The notes: generated by a model not told the origin, from the letters alone. Counted from the stretch's first letter, positions 52,303 through 62,041 are shown. The stretch: 64,000 bases of DNA from Maribacter flavus (GCF_008386635.1 NZ_VUOE01000002.1:310001-374000); one strand, 5' to 3'. Made by a program: numbers and translations.

Positions 52303-53193
52303 ATGGTCTTTAACGTTACTCATATCACCACCTATAAATACAATGCCCCGGTCAATTACTGCCATAATATCGCCACGCTGAGGCCACGAAAATCTGACGG
52401 ACAGGAATTGTTGGACTATAAAATAAACATCAGCCCCAAACCTGCTGAGATCACGGAGCGATTGGATTTTTTCGGAAATTATATAACCCGATTTTCCATA
52501 CAAGCGGAGCACGATACCCTCAAGGTTATGACCAAGAGCAAGATTATTAGGCACTATGGGACCATACATGATTCGTTCTTTTCCGATGCCTGTAGAAGTA
52601 TTACCATGACCCAGGCGCTCAATGCCCTGAACGAAAATGACCCTGCCACCATGGAGGCGAAACAGTTTGTACTGGAATCCATATTTATTAGGCGTACCGA
52701 TAAAAATATTAGGGAATATGCGGAGCTTTCATTTCAAGCAAACCGGTCCGTTTTTGATGCCGCCCATGAGCTGATGCAACGTATTTATACCGATTTCGAT
52801 TTTGTGTCCGGCTTCACCAGTATCTCTACACCGGTGGAAGAGGTCATGAAAGAAAAAAAGGGGGTCTGTCAAGATTTCGCGCAGATTGCCATCGCCTGCA
52901 TACGATCAGTGGGGCTGCCTGCACGCTATGTGAGCGGGTATATTGAAACATTACCACCGCCTGGTAAGGAGAAGTTAGTGGGTGCCGATGCTTCGCATGC
53001 TTGGTTCTCCATCTTCATTCCCGGTTTTGGATGGGTTGATTTTGACCCAACGAACAACCAAATCCCCAAGGACCAGCATATTGTGGTGGGTTGGGGCAGG
53101 GATTACTATGACGTACCTCCCTTAAAAGGAGTGGTCTATGGAAGCGGAAAAAGCAAGCTTAAAGTGTCCGTAGATATTGCGAGGGTATCTTAG
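52303..53193 (+). CDS. Transglutaminase-like cysteine protease family protein
   Basis: 296 residues. An N-terminal beta domain (1-150) is followed by a transglutaminase core with triad C189 (KKGVCQDFAQ), H232 (ASHAWFSIF) and D248 (WVDFDPTNN). The family hydrolyses or forms isopeptide bonds. It is the last gene of the DUF2126/ATP-grasp operon. Its stop overlaps the stop of the convergent dienelactone hydrolase gene by 4 bp, with no hairpin between. Confidence 0.92.
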   Translation: MVFNVTHITTYKYNAPVNYCHNIATLRPRKSDGQELLDYKINISPKPAEITERLDFFGNYITRFSIQAEHDTLKVMTKSKIIRHYGTIHDSFFSDACRSITMTQALNALNENDPATMEAKQFVLESIFIRRTDKNIREYAELSFQANRSVFDAAHELMQRIYTDFDFVSGFTSISTPVEEVMKEKKGVCQDFAQIAIACIRSVGLPARYVSGYIETLPPPGKEKLVGADASHAWFSIFIPGFGWVDFDPTNNQIPKDQHIVVGWGRDYYDVPPLKGVVYGSGKSKLKVSVDIARVS

Positions 53194-54074
53194 GACAATT
53201 TCTTTTTAAAGAACTCTATCGTTCTTTTCCAGGCCAACTCCGCTGCCTCCCGGTCATACCTTGGGGTAGTGTCGTTATGAAAGCCGTGATTGGCGTTTTC
53301 GTACATATAGGCTTCGTACTGCTTTCCATGTTCCTTAAGTGCTGCTTCATATGCAGGCCAACCTTCATTGACCCGTTTGTCCAATTCGCCAAAATGCAGT
53401 AGCAAGGGAGCATTTATTTTATCGATATCCTCCGTAGGCTGACCTCCGTAAAAGGGTACAGCGGCACCAAGGTCCGGAACCTTAACGGCCATCATATTTG
53501 AAATCCATCCGCCAAAACAAAATCCTACGACACCCACGTTGCCATTACATTCCGGATGGTTTTTGAGGTATTCGAAGGCCGCAATGAAGTCCTCCAGCAT
53601 TTCGTCCCTATCCCGCTTCCGCTGCAGTTCCCTGCCATCGTCGTCATTGCCCGGATAGCCACCAAGGGGGGTAAGGGCATCTGGGGCAACGGAAATGAAT
53701 CCGGCCAGTCCGGCACGTCTGCCCACATCTTCAATATGCGGATTCAGCCCCCTGTTTTCGTGAACGACTACGATACCAAGGAGTTGTTCTTTTGCATCGG
53801 CCGGTCTTGAAAGCAAGGCCTTGATGGAACCACCTCCTTTGGGCGAGTTGTAATGGATGTATTCCGATTTTAAATTGGGGTCATCGGCCTGTATCTGAAT
53901 TTTTTTAACGTAATCCGGAGATATAAAACTCAACAAGGAGGATACCGTAATACCACCCACGGCATAGGTGGAAAGTTTGTCTATGAACAACCTTCTACTT
54001 ACCCGGTTGTGGGCGTAATCGTCATATAGGTCAAATACCTCCTGTTTGATGTCTTCTTTTCGTAACTCTTTCAT
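53190..54074 (-). CDS. Dienelactone hydrolase family protein, exported
   Basis: 294 residues of alpha/beta-hydrolase fold. A twin-arginine-like N-terminus SRRLFIDKLSTYAVGGITVSSLL suggests Tat export. Catalytic residues are Cys186 in GFCFGGW, Asp232 in HFGELDKRV and His263 in NANHGFHND; Glu106 in VVHENRG is the residue that activates the Cys in dienelactone hydrolases. It would hydrolyse an ester or lactone; the substrate is unknown. Precedes the end of, and may be co-transcribed with, the metallo-hydrolase gene 12 bp upstream. Confidence 0.9.
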   Translation of the reverse strand: MKELRKEDIKQEVFDLYDDYAHNRVSRRLFIDKLSTYAVGGITVSSLLSFISPDYVKKIQIQADDPNLKSEYIHYNSPKGGGSIKALLSRPADAKEQLLGIVVVHENRGLNPHIEDVGRRAGLAGFISVAPDALTPLGGYPGNDDDGRELQRKRDRDEMLEDFIAAFEYLKNHPECNGNVGVVGFCFGGWISNMMAVKVPDLGAAVPFYGGQPTEDIDKINAPLLLHFGELDKRVNEGWPAYEAALKEHGKQYEAYMYENANHGFHNDTTPRYDREAAELAWKRTIEFFKKKLS

Positions 54075-54086
54075 ATTACTAAGTTT

Positions 54087-54953
54087 TTAATCGGCAGATT
54101 TATAAATGAATTCAACAATCCGGTCCGCATTGATAAAGCCTTGTCCGTGGGTTTCGTCCCATTCTTTGGAAATTCCCATTTTTTGGACCTCCTCCAAAGA
54201 TTTTCCATCACTTCTAGCTGCTATGATACGTTCCTTCAAGGTAGTCAAAATATCCGTATACTCCTTTAAATCGGTCTTTGAGGAAACGGACCCATGGCCG
54301 GGTATGATTTTGGTTTCTTCATCAATAAGCTCCAAGGCCATTGTGGTGTTGGATATCAACCCATCGATGTCGCCCCCAGAACCCAAGTCAATGTAGGGGT
54401 AGCGACCGCTAAAAAAATTGTCGCCCATATGGATGACATTGTCCTGTGGAAAGTAATAATAGGTGTCACCGTCCGTGTGGGCAGGATTCACATGCATGGC
54501 GTGCACGCTTTTGCCGTTATCGAGGTATAAGGTCATTTTGTCGTTAAAGGTAACAACGGGCCACGCCTCTTGGGGTCTGGGTTCATCGGCTTCAACCATC
54601 CGCTTGCGAACGTTCTCGTGGGCAATGATCATGGCTCCGGCATTGGCCAAGTTTTCATTACCGCCCGTGTGGTCACCGTGCACATGGGTATTCAGTACGA
54701 AATTAATGGGTTTGTCCGTAATCGTTTGAACATGCGCCACAATCTTTTCGGTCAGGGGCCCAAATTGGTCGTCGATGAGATAAGCGGCATCTTCACCAAT
54801 AGCCAGTCCTATATTGCCTCCGGCACCAAAAAGTACGTAAACGTTTTCGGTGAGTTTTTCCGAGGTTATGTCTACTTCACTAAAATCACGCTGTGCAAAG
54901 GTCAATGACATACAGATAAAAAATACGAAAAGGAAGGGTCTAATTTTTCTCAT
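54087..54953 (-). CDS. Periplasmic metallo-beta-lactamase-fold hydrolase
   Basis: 288 residues with a signal peptide (1-20, ending CMSLTFA). The metal site THVHGDHTGG (H90, H92, D94, H95) is followed by PAHTDGDTYYYF, HMGDNFFSG and IIPGHGSVS. It resembles secreted class B-like and quinoprotein relay/SoxH-type hydrolases. Substrate is not identifiable. Its gene is followed 12 bp later by a dienelactone hydrolase gene. Confidence 0.88.
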   Translation of the reverse strand: MRKIRPFLFVFFICMSLTFAQRDFSEVDITSEKLTENVYVLFGAGGNIGLAIGEDAAYLIDDQFGPLTEKIVAHVQTITDKPINFVLNTHVHGDHTGGNENLANAGAMIIAHENVRKRMVEADEPRPQEAWPVVTFNDKMTLYLDNGKSVHAMHVNPAHTDGDTYYYFPQDNVIHMGDNFFSGRYPYIDLGSGGDIDGLISNTTMALELIDEETKIIPGHGSVSSKTDLKEYTDILTTLKERIIAARSDGKSLEEVQKMGISKEWDETHGQGFINADRIVEFIYKSAD

Positions 54954-55295
54954 GGTTTACGTTGGATATAAATTTCAATTGGTCGACAATAATTTCTTTG
55001 AGGTTTTATAAAAAACAAACCCATTTACAAATACCCTAAAAGAAAATTCTATTGGACCGTAATGTGATTCATTCTTGGAATTATTCTTTACGATCGCTTC
55101 TAAAGTTATGATTTTAAAACGGTAATTCCTGTTGTGGGAGGAATTTTGTTGGTTGGATGTGGCAAGGGTTTAAAAAACTGAATACTAGTCGAATAGCATA
55201 CTATTTAATTATGAAACATTTAACATATTCATATTAAACCATTCGATTTCTTTAGGGTCCTATGCATTTAACAAACAACTAAATTATAGAACATT
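54954..55295. other. Divergent promoter region, 342 bp
   Basis: AT-rich DNA between the metallo-hydrolase gene (leftward) and the YceI gene (rightward). It should contain both promoters, but I find no clean TAnnTTTG box, hairpin, operator or open frame. Confidence 0.4.
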
Positions 55296-55856
55296 ATGAA
55301 AAACAAACTATTCCTATTAATACTTCTTTCTAGCTTGGCTGTTGGTGCCCAATCAACTTGGACCGCGGACAAGGCACACTCAAAAATTGGTTTTGCGGTT
55401 ACCCACTTACTAATATCCGAGGTGGATGGCAATTTTGACGAATTCGAAATTTCCGCCACTGCAGGAGATTCGTTCATGGACCCATCCTTTGAAGTTTCTA
55501 TCAATACCGCTAGTGTTGATACCGACAATGAAAGAAGGGACGGACATTTAAAAAGTGCCGACTTTTTTGACGTAGAAGCCCATCCCACAATGACTTTTAA
55601 GACAACATCCGTTGAAAAAACAGGTGATAATACCTTTAAAATGATGGGAGACCTTACCATGCACGGAGTTACAAAACCAGTTAAGCTAGAGGGAAAGGTC
55701 AACGGTGTCATTACCGATCAACGAAGTCAAAAGCTTAAGGCCGGACTCAAATTGACTGGTACGCTAGATAGGACTGAATTTGGAGTTGGTGAAGCCAGTG
55801 CTGCTATTGGCAGTGAAATCGATTTGACGATTAACTTGGAGATGGCACAACAATAA
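55296..55856 (+). CDS. YceI family periplasmic lipid-binding protein
   Basis: 186 residues: signal peptide (1-18, ending LAVGAQ) and a YceI lipocalin-like barrel (STWTADKAHSKIGFAVTHL, DGHLKSADFFDVEAHPTMTF, GDLTMHGVTKPV). YceI proteins bind polyisoprenoids or other amphiphiles in the periplasm. Monocistronic, with its own terminator. Confidence 0.93.
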   Translation: MKNKLFLLILLSSLAVGAQSTWTADKAHSKIGFAVTHLLISEVDGNFDEFEISATAGDSFMDPSFEVSINTASVDTDNERRDGHLKSADFFDVEAHPTMTFKTTSVEKTGDNTFKMMGDLTMHGVTKPVKLEGKVNGVITDQRSQKLKAGLKLTGTLDRTEFGVGEASAAIGSEIDLTINLEMAQQ

Positions 55857-55879
55857 CACAACATTTTGGATCAAATACT

Positions 55880-55903
55880 AAACCCACTTTTGTGGGTTTT
55901 TTT
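55880..55903 (+). terminator. Rho-independent terminator after YceI gene
   Basis: Stem AAACCCAC / GTGGGTTT with a four-T loop, followed by T-tract. 24 bp past the stop codon. Confidence 0.9.
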
Positions 55904-56008
55904 ATGTTCAAATAGTTACACAAAAGAGACCAATGAGAATACTGGTAAAAAACCATGCTTTTTAAATGTATATATTACACATAATATTTGTTATATCTGC
56001 TATATTAA

Positions 56009-56040
56009 TTTTAAATAGCGCTCCAAATGGGGTATATTTG
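56009..56040 (+). promoter_or_regulatory. Promoter of transketolase-transaldolase operon
   Basis: Perfect -7 box TATATTTG at 56033-56040 with a TTTT -33-like element at 56009-56012, 20 nt apart. The start codon is 50 bp downstream. No Crp/Fnr palindrome precedes it. Confidence 0.5.
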
Positions 56041-56090
56041 GGGCGAGAAGTTTAAAAGCAACAAATAAAATTCAAACAACCTTTTAATAC

Positions 56091-58124
56091 ATGAACCAGG
56101 AAATTGATCAATTGGCAGCGGACAACATTAGGGCGCTGGCCGTAGCCATGGTAGAAAAGGCAAATTCCGGACATCCGGGCGGACCCATGGGCGGGGCTGA
56201 TTTTATGCATATTCTGTACTCCGAATTCTTTAATTATGACCCTGCAGATATGCATTGGCCGTTCCGTGATCGCTTCTTCATGGATGCGGGTCACTTATCT
56301 ACCTTGATGTATGCCCAATACTATTTGCTGGGAAACTATAAGAAAGAGGATATTGCCAATTTTAGACAGTGGGGTTCAGTGACTCCCGGCCACCCCGAAG
56401 TTGATGTGGCAAGAGGGGTTGAAAATACTTCAGGACCACTAGGTCAGGGACATACCATGGGCGTTGGTGCTGCTATTGCGGCCAAGTTTCTACAAGCCCG
56501 TTTTGGGGATTGGATGAACCATAAGGTATATGGATTTATTTCTGACGGTGGTGTTCAAGAGGAAATATCCCAGGGAGCTGGCCGTTTGGCAGGGCATTTG
56601 GGCTTGAACAATTTCATTATGTTCTACGATGCAAACGATGTTCAGCTATCTTCGAAGACTGATGAGGTAACCTCGGAAGATACCGCCAAGAAATACGAAG
56701 CATGGGGGTGGAAAGTGGTAACTATTGATGGTCATGACCATGACCAAATCAGAAAGGCCCTAGCCGATGCCAATGCGGAAACGGAGAAACCCACCTTAAT
56801 AATTGGTAGGACCATCATGGGCAAAGGCTGTGTCACCGCTGATGGTGCGCCTTACGAAGGTCATACGGAACTGCATGGAAAACCTATTGGTGACACCGGG
56901 GCGGATTATGAAATGACCTTGAAAAACTTGGGTGCCGATGTTGAAAATCCGTTTGAGATTTTCAAGAAAGTGGCCGAGTTCTATGAGGATGTCCTTGGAA
57001 GAAAAAGAGCCGCTGCACATGCCAAGAAAAAGGAAATCGATGCCTGGAGGTCAGAAAATATCGAGCTTTCCAGTAAATTGGATGGCTTTTTTGACGGTAA
57101 GTTACCAGAACTTGATTTTGGTTCCATAGCCCAAAAGGAGGGTCAGGCTACCAGGGCTGCATCCTCGAATGTGTTGGCATATTTGGCTGAGAACGTGGAG
57201 AACATGATTGTTTCCTCTGCGGATCTGTCCAACAGCGATAAAACGGATGGTTTCCTAAAAAAGACGACCATTCTTAAAAATGGGGATTTCTCCGGAGCCT
57301 TTTTACAGGCTGGAGTAGCTGAGCTTACCATGGCCGCCGTTGCCAATGGAATTGCGTTACATGGAGGCGTTATACCCGTTGTGGCAACGTTTTTTGTTTT
57401 CTCGGATTATATGAAACCTGCCATACGTTTGAGTGCAATTCAGGAATTACCTGTCAAGTATGTTTGGACCCACGATGCCTTTAGGGTAGGGGAAGATGGT
57501 CCAACGCACCAACCCATTGAACAGGAGGCTCAAATTCGATTATTGGAAAAATTGAAGAACCACAGTCATGCGCAAAGCTTTGTGGCCTTGCGTCCGGCGG
57601 ATTCGCAAGAGACCAACGTTGCTTGGAAAATGGCCATGGAGAACAAAAAGACGCCCACGGGGCTTATTTTATCCAGACAGAATATCAAGGACGTTGCTGC
57701 GCAGTCCGGTAGTCGCTATGAAGCTGCTCTTGGTGCAGAAAAAGGTGGGTATTTGGTCAAAGAATCCAAGGATCCGGATGTAATACTAATAGCCAATGGT
57801 TCCGAGGTTTCTACCTTAATGGACGCTTCCAAACTGTTGGAGGAAAAGAAAGGGCTTAGGGTGAATATAGCCTCCATACCATCCGAAGGTATTTTTAGAC
57901 AACAGTCTAAGGAATACCAGGAAAAAGTGATTCCAAGCAATAAGCCCGTTTTTGGACTTACTGCAGGTTTGCCCGTAAACCTAGAAGGTTTGGCAGGGCC
58001 AAATGGCAAGGTTTTCGGACTTGACCACTTTGGATATTCCGCTCCGGCAACAGTTTTGGACGAAAAATTTGGATTTACGGGAGATCAAGTGTATACTGAG
58101 GTGATAGAATTTTTAAACAAATAA
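56091..58124 (+). CDS. tkt: Transketolase
   Basis: 677 residues, full length. N-terminal thiamine-diphosphate domain with ANSGHPGGPMGGAD, the GHPEVDVARGVENTSGPLGQG block and metal/TPP motif ISDGGVQEEISQGAGRLAGH; middle pyrimidine-binding domain with TFFVFSDYMKPAIRLSAIQ and HDAFRVGEDGPTHQPIEQ; C-terminal domain from about 550. It moves two-carbon units in the pentose phosphate pathway. Co-transcribed with transaldolase 11 bp downstream. Confidence 0.97.
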   Translation: MNQEIDQLAADNIRALAVAMVEKANSGHPGGPMGGADFMHILYSEFFNYDPADMHWPFRDRFFMDAGHLSTLMYAQYYLLGNYKKEDIANFRQWGSVTPGHPEVDVARGVENTSGPLGQGHTMGVGAAIAAKFLQARFGDWMNHKVYGFISDGGVQEEISQGAGRLAGHLGLNNFIMFYDANDVQLSSKTDEVTSEDTAKKYEAWGWKVVTIDGHDHDQIRKALADANAETEKPTLIIGRTIMGKGCVTADGAPYEGHTELHGKPIGDTGADYEMTLKNLGADVENPFEIFKKVAEFYEDVLGRKRAAAHAKKKEIDAWRSENIELSSKLDGFFDGKLPELDFGSIAQKEGQATRAASSNVLAYLAENVENMIVSSADLSNSDKTDGFLKKTTILKNGDFSGAFLQAGVAELTMAAVANGIALHGGVIPVVATFFVFSDYMKPAIRLSAIQELPVKYVWTHDAFRVGEDGPTHQPIEQEAQIRLLEKLKNHSHAQSFVALRPADSQETNVAWKMAMENKKTPTGLILSRQNIKDVAAQSGSRYEAALGAEKGGYLVKESKDPDVILIANGSEVSTLMDASKLLEEKKGLRVNIASIPSEGIFRQQSKEYQEKVIPSNKPVFGLTAGLPVNLEGLAGPNGKVFGLDHFGYSAPATVLDEKFGFTGDQVYTEVIEFLNK

Positions 58125-58135
58125 AATAACGAACG

Positions 58136-58789
58136 ATGAAATTTTTTATAGATACGGCAAACCTCGACGAAATTAAAGAGGCCCAGGATATGGGGGTACT
58201 GGATGGGGTTACTACCAATCCCTCCTTAATGGCCAAAGAAGGCATTACAGGAAAAGAGAACATCCTTAACCACTACAAAAAAATCTGTGATTTGGTGGAC
58301 GGACATGTGAGCGCGGAAGTCATTTCCACAGATTTTGACGGAATGGTCGAAGAAGGGGAGAAGTTGGCGGCCTTGAACTCGCAGATAGTGGTGAAACTGC
58401 CCATGATCGCCGATGGTGTAAAGGCCTGTAAGTATTTTTCAGATAAAGGAATCAAAACCAATGTAACGTTGGTTTTTTCTGCCGGACAGGCATTATTGGC
58501 CGCCAAAGCAGGAGCTACCTACGTTTCGCCATTCATTGGTAGGTTGGACGATATCTCCACGGACGGACTTGGACTGATTTCGGATATCCGCTTGATTTAC
58601 GACAACTATGGCTTTGAAACGGAAATTTTGGCCGCATCCGTGCGTCACGTAATGCACGTTTTGGATTGTGCAAAAATAGGTGCAGATGTGATGACGGGCC
58701 CATTATCCGCTATAAAAGGACTTTTAAAGCACCCTTTAACAGATAGTGGTTTGGCCAAATTCTTGGAAGATTACAAGAAAGGAAACTAA
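58136..58789 (+). CDS. Transaldolase (short, FSA/TalC type)
   Basis: 217 residues, the short transaldolase/fructose-6-phosphate aldolase subfamily. [16 protein letters not shown] opening, DGVTTNPSL, Schiff-base Lys87 in VVKLPM, and [23 protein letters not shown]. With transketolase it completes the non-oxidative pentose phosphate branch. The short form can be transaldolase or aldolase; transaldolase is favoured by the transketolase partner. Confidence 0.94.
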   Translation: MKFFIDTANLDEIKEAQDMGVLDGVTTNPSLMAKEGITGKENILNHYKKICDLVDGHVSAEVISTDFDGMVEEGEKLAALNSQIVVKLPMIADGVKACKYFSDKGIKTNVTLVFSAGQALLAAKAGATYVSPFIGRLDDISTDGLGLISDIRLIYDNYGFETEILAASVRHVMHVLDCAKIGADVMTGPLSAIKGLLKHPLTDSGLAKFLEDYKKGN

Positions 58790-58902
58790 TAGTTAACACG
58801 TTTAAAATTAGGTTAATATCTTGATATTTAAACATTTTCTTTTGTAGAGGTATTTAACTTACAGCAACAAACCCCTCCATTAGGGTTTCATTGAAAATAG
58901 CA

Positions 58903-58935
58903 TAAAAAAACACCTGGCCTGTCCAGGTGTTTTTT
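58903..58935. terminator. Terminator after transaldolase gene
   Basis: Stem AAAACACCTGG / CCAGGTGTTTT with loop CCTGT and T-tracts on both sides. It lies about 115 bp past the stop; a weaker hairpin (AACCCCT / AGGGTT) precedes it. Confidence 0.88.
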
Positions 58936-58993
58936 GTTAGGTGTAATAAGGTATTGCTATTGTCTTCCTGTGGCATAATATGTAGATTTACGG

Positions 58994-60139
58994 ATGATTA
59001 ATACATTTAGGATGCAAAAATTCTTCATAGTTTATATCCCGATAGTAATCTCACTAATTCTTTTAGGATGCAAAGAGGAGGCAAAAAAACCTGCAGATGG
59101 CCCGAAAACTGAAAATGAACCTAGTCCTATCGCCGCAACAGCGGCTAGTATACTGGTAAAGAAACCAGAAAGTATTTCCACACCGGAAGGTATGGTCTGG
59201 ATACCTGGCGGGCAATTGAAACAAGGGGCCGTTCAACAGGACAAAATGGCCATGCAGCATGAGAAACCTGCCATTGATGTGTTGGTGGATGGATTTTTTA
59301 TGGATGTTACAGAGGTCACCAATGCCCAATTCAAAAATTTCGTCTCCGAAACGGGATACATTACGACCGCCGAAAGAGCCATAGATTGGGAGGAGTTAAA
59401 AAAACAGGTGCCGGAGGGCACGGAGAAACCCCATGACTCGGTTCTGCAGCCCGGGGCACTTACCTTTAAAAAAACGAAAACATCTGTACCCAATCTGTAT
59501 GATTTTTCACAATGGTGGAATTGGACCATTGGTGCGGATTGGAAACACCCCAATGGTCCCGGTAGTTCCATTGTAGGTAAGGACGACTATCCCGTGGTTC
59601 AGATTTCCTTTGAAGATGCCATGGCCTATTGCGAATGGGCCGGTAGACGCCTACCTACCGAGGCGGAATGGGAACTGGCAGCCAGAGCCGGACAAGTCGG
59701 AACCACCTTCTTTTGGGGCGATGATATTACGGTTCTAAAGGACCGAGCCAATACGTGGGAAGGGGAATTTCCCGTTACGAATACAAAAGCCGATGGCTTT
59801 GAATTGAGGGCTCCTGTGAAGTCCTATCCCCCCAATGATTATGGGCTATATGACATGGCCGGCAATGTTTGGGAATGGACCAGTGATTGGTATAATACAA
59901 ATTATTATAAGGAGGCCAAAGCTTCGGGCATGGTTCAAAGAAATCCACAAGGTGCCAAAGCCCCGTTTACTCCAAATAACCCCTTGGCCAAGGAAAGGGT
60001 AATCAAAGGTGGTTCTTTTTTATGTAGCGCTTCCTACTGCGCAAGCTATCGCGTTTCCGCCAGGATGGGCTCCAGTATGGATTCCTCATTGGAACATACG
60101 GGATTTAGGACGGTCGCCACTGCAGCCATGCTTGAATAA
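58994..60139 (+). CDS. Lipoprotein formylglycine-generating enzyme (SUMF1 family)
   Basis: 381 residues; ATG 59012 (MQKFFIVYIP) is an alternative start giving a more typical signal. Lipobox ILLGC with the lipid Cys at 26. The FGE-sulfatase domain spans about 60-375: GMVWIPGG, WAGRRLPTEAEWELAARAG, GNVWEWTSDWY, and KGGSFLCSASYCASYRVSAR. C344 and C349 have the five-residue spacing of the catalytic pair in human FGE (C336, C341), so it is likely a true enzyme that converts sulfatase Cys to formylglycine, using O2 and copper. No sulfatase gene is in the window. Confidence 0.9.
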   Translation: MINTFRMQKFFIVYIPIVISLILLGCKEEAKKPADGPKTENEPSPIAATAASILVKKPESISTPEGMVWIPGGQLKQGAVQQDKMAMQHEKPAIDVLVDGFFMDVTEVTNAQFKNFVSETGYITTAERAIDWEELKKQVPEGTEKPHDSVLQPGALTFKKTKTSVPNLYDFSQWWNWTIGADWKHPNGPGSSIVGKDDYPVVQISFEDAMAYCEWAGRRLPTEAEWELAARAGQVGTTFFWGDDITVLKDRANTWEGEFPVTNTKADGFELRAPVKSYPPNDYGLYDMAGNVWEWTSDWYNTNYYKEAKASGMVQRNPQGAKAPFTPNNPLAKERVIKGGSFLCSASYCASYRVSARMGSSMDSSLEHTGFRTVATAAMLE

Positions 60140-60145
60140 TCACGG

Positions 60146-60844
60146 TCAGTTCCAATAATTGAGCAATTTGTCCAAGGCGAGGTTATTGTTTCTGCTTATG
60201 GGTAGTCTTTTGTCCCTTACTTGAACATGGGCATGATTATACATTTCTATTTTTTCTATATTGACGATATAGGATTTATGTATTCGTAAGAATTTGTCAT
60301 AGGGCAGTTTTTCCATAAAGGCCTTCATGGAAGAGAGTACGACTAACTTCTTTTCTTGAGTGACAATCTTTATATAGTCTCCCAAGGCCTCCACCCAAAG
60401 AATGTTCTTGGGTTTTAGCCGAACTTCCTTTAAATTGCATCGAACCAATATACTGTTTTCATCAGTTTCAATTTCCTTAGAAAGGTTGATGTTCGTAATA
60501 ACCTTATGTATTGCTTTGTTAAATCGTTCTAAGGAAAATGGTTTTAATAAATAATCATTTACATTAAAATCGAAGGCCCTTATGGCATAGTTTGGATTTG
60601 CTGAGGTTACAATGGTGGAAAAGTCACCATTAAGATGTTCCAAAACTTCAAATCCGTTGATATCCGGTAGTTCTAGATCAAGAAACAGCAGGTTTATCGG
60701 GTTAAGTTTCAAAAAATCCCTTGCCTCTTTACCGTTTCTAAAGGATTTTATTAGTTCAAGGTGGGGATTCAAATCAATATTTTTTTCCAATATCTTGAGA
60801 TGGGTTTTAGAATCCTCCACTACAGCACAATGCAGTGTTTTCAT
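60146..60844 (-). CDS. LytTR response regulator, orphan
   Basis: 232 residues. Receiver with phospho-Asp56 in LLFLDLELPDINGF, Thr/Ser in IVTSAN and Lys in YLLKPF; LytTR DNA-binding domain about 130-232 (ILVRCNLKEVRL, FLRIHKSYIVNIEKIE, LPISRNNNLALD). No kinase gene is adjacent. Its stop lies 6 bp from the stop of the convergent FGE gene. Partners and targets are unknown. Confidence 0.92.
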   Translation of the reverse strand: MKTLHCAVVEDSKTHLKILEKNIDLNPHLELIKSFRNGKEARDFLKLNPINLLFLDLELPDINGFEVLEHLNGDFSTIVTSANPNYAIRAFDFNVNDYLLKPFSLERFNKAIHKVITNINLSKEIETDENSILVRCNLKEVRLKPKNILWVEALGDYIKIVTQEKKLVVLSSMKAFMEKLPYDKFLRIHKSYIVNIEKIEMYNHAHVQVRDKRLPISRNNNLALDKLLNYWN

Positions 60845-61004
60845 AATAGCTTCAAATAGGTTTCTGCCTTATATACGGGGTTTTTTCAACTAGGTTCACT
60901 TTTTTATTTTAAGGTTTCGTTCAATCCATGTTTTCATCCTTGGGAACAATTGTAGCCTGTGAAAACTTTTGATAACTTAGGTGTAAGGTTTTTGTCCAAA
61001 AACT

Positions 61005-61012
61005 TACTTTTG
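61005..61012 (+). promoter_or_regulatory. -7 box of thioredoxin reductase gene
   Basis: Perfect TACTTTTG element 26 bp before the ATG; no clear -33 element and no operator palindrome. Confidence 0.5.
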
Positions 61013-61037
61013 TAGAACTAAATGAAAGCGTATTATT

Positions 61038-62021
61038 ATGTCGGATGCAATAGAGCGAGTTAAAACATTAATTATAGGTTCCGGTCCTGCGGGATACACA
61101 GCCGCCATCTATGCGGCAAGGGCCGACCTAAAGCCGGTTTTGTATACAGGTATGGAGCCGGGCGGACAACTTACCACGACCACGGAGGTGGACAACTTCC
61201 CCGGATATCCAGAAGGAATAGACGGACCTTCCATGATGGTGCAGTTACAGCAGCAGGCGGAGCGTTTTGGAACGGAAGTACGCATTGGGATGGTTACCAA
61301 GGCGGAATTCGGAAAAAAAGAGGGCGATATCCACAAAATTACCGTGGACAATGATAAGATAATCGAGGCGGAGACCGTAATAATCTCCACCGGGGCTTCG
61401 GCCAAATATCTAAACATTCCAAGTGAACAGAGATTACGCGGCGGCGGAGTTTCCGCCTGTGCCGTTTGTGACGGATTTTTCTATAAGGGACAGGACGTCG
61501 CTATTGTGGGTGCAGGGGATACCGCTGCAGAAGAAGCCTCATATTTGGCAAATATCTGTAACAAAGTGACCATGTTGGTGCGTAAGGACTACATGAGGGC
61601 TTCAAAGGCCATGCAGCACAGGGTGCAGAGCCTTAAGAACATCGAAATAAAATACAATACGGAAGTGGACGAGGTACTGGGAGACCAAGTGGTGGAAGGA
61701 CTTAGAATGGTGAACAACCAAACCGGGGAAAAGGAGGAGATTGCCATCACCGGTCTGTTCATTGCCATTGGGCACAAGCCCAACACGGATATTTTCAAGG
61801 GTCAATTGGATATGGACGAAACGGGCTATATCATTACCAAGGGCAAATCAACCAAAACCAATGTTCCCGGGGTTTTTGCCTCCGGAGACGCCCAGGACAA
61901 GGAGTATAGACAGGCCGTTACCGCGGCGGGTACGGGATGTATGGCGGCCCTGGATGCGGAACGTTACCTGGCCACTATTGGTTCCGTAGCTGAGACCGTA
62001 GCGGACAACTATAATATTTGA
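61038..62021 (+). CDS. trxB: Thioredoxin-disulfide reductase
   Basis: 327 residues. FAD motif LIIGSGPAGYTAAIYAARA, active-site disulfide C141/C144 in SACAVCDGFFY, NADPH motif VAIVGAGDTAAEEASYLA, and closing FAD motif VFASGDAQDKEYRQAVTAAGTG. It reduces thioredoxin with NADPH in the cytoplasm. Monocistronic with its own terminator. Confidence 0.97.
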   Translation: MSDAIERVKTLIIGSGPAGYTAAIYAARADLKPVLYTGMEPGGQLTTTTEVDNFPGYPEGIDGPSMMVQLQQQAERFGTEVRIGMVTKAEFGKKEGDIHKITVDNDKIIEAETVIISTGASAKYLNIPSEQRLRGGGVSACAVCDGFFYKGQDVAIVGAGDTAAEEASYLANICNKVTMLVRKDYMRASKAMQHRVQSLKNIEIKYNTEVDEVLGDQVVEGLRMVNNQTGEKEEIAITGLFIAIGHKPNTDIFKGQLDMDETGYIITKGKSTKTNVPGVFASGDAQDKEYRQAVTAAGTGCMAALDAERYLATIGSVAETVADNYNI

Positions 62022-62041
62022 GAATCATTTAAACTAAATAG

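Noticed and set aside
55915..55923. GTTAC half-site after the YceI gene
   Set aside because: Single half-site only, with no partner arm.
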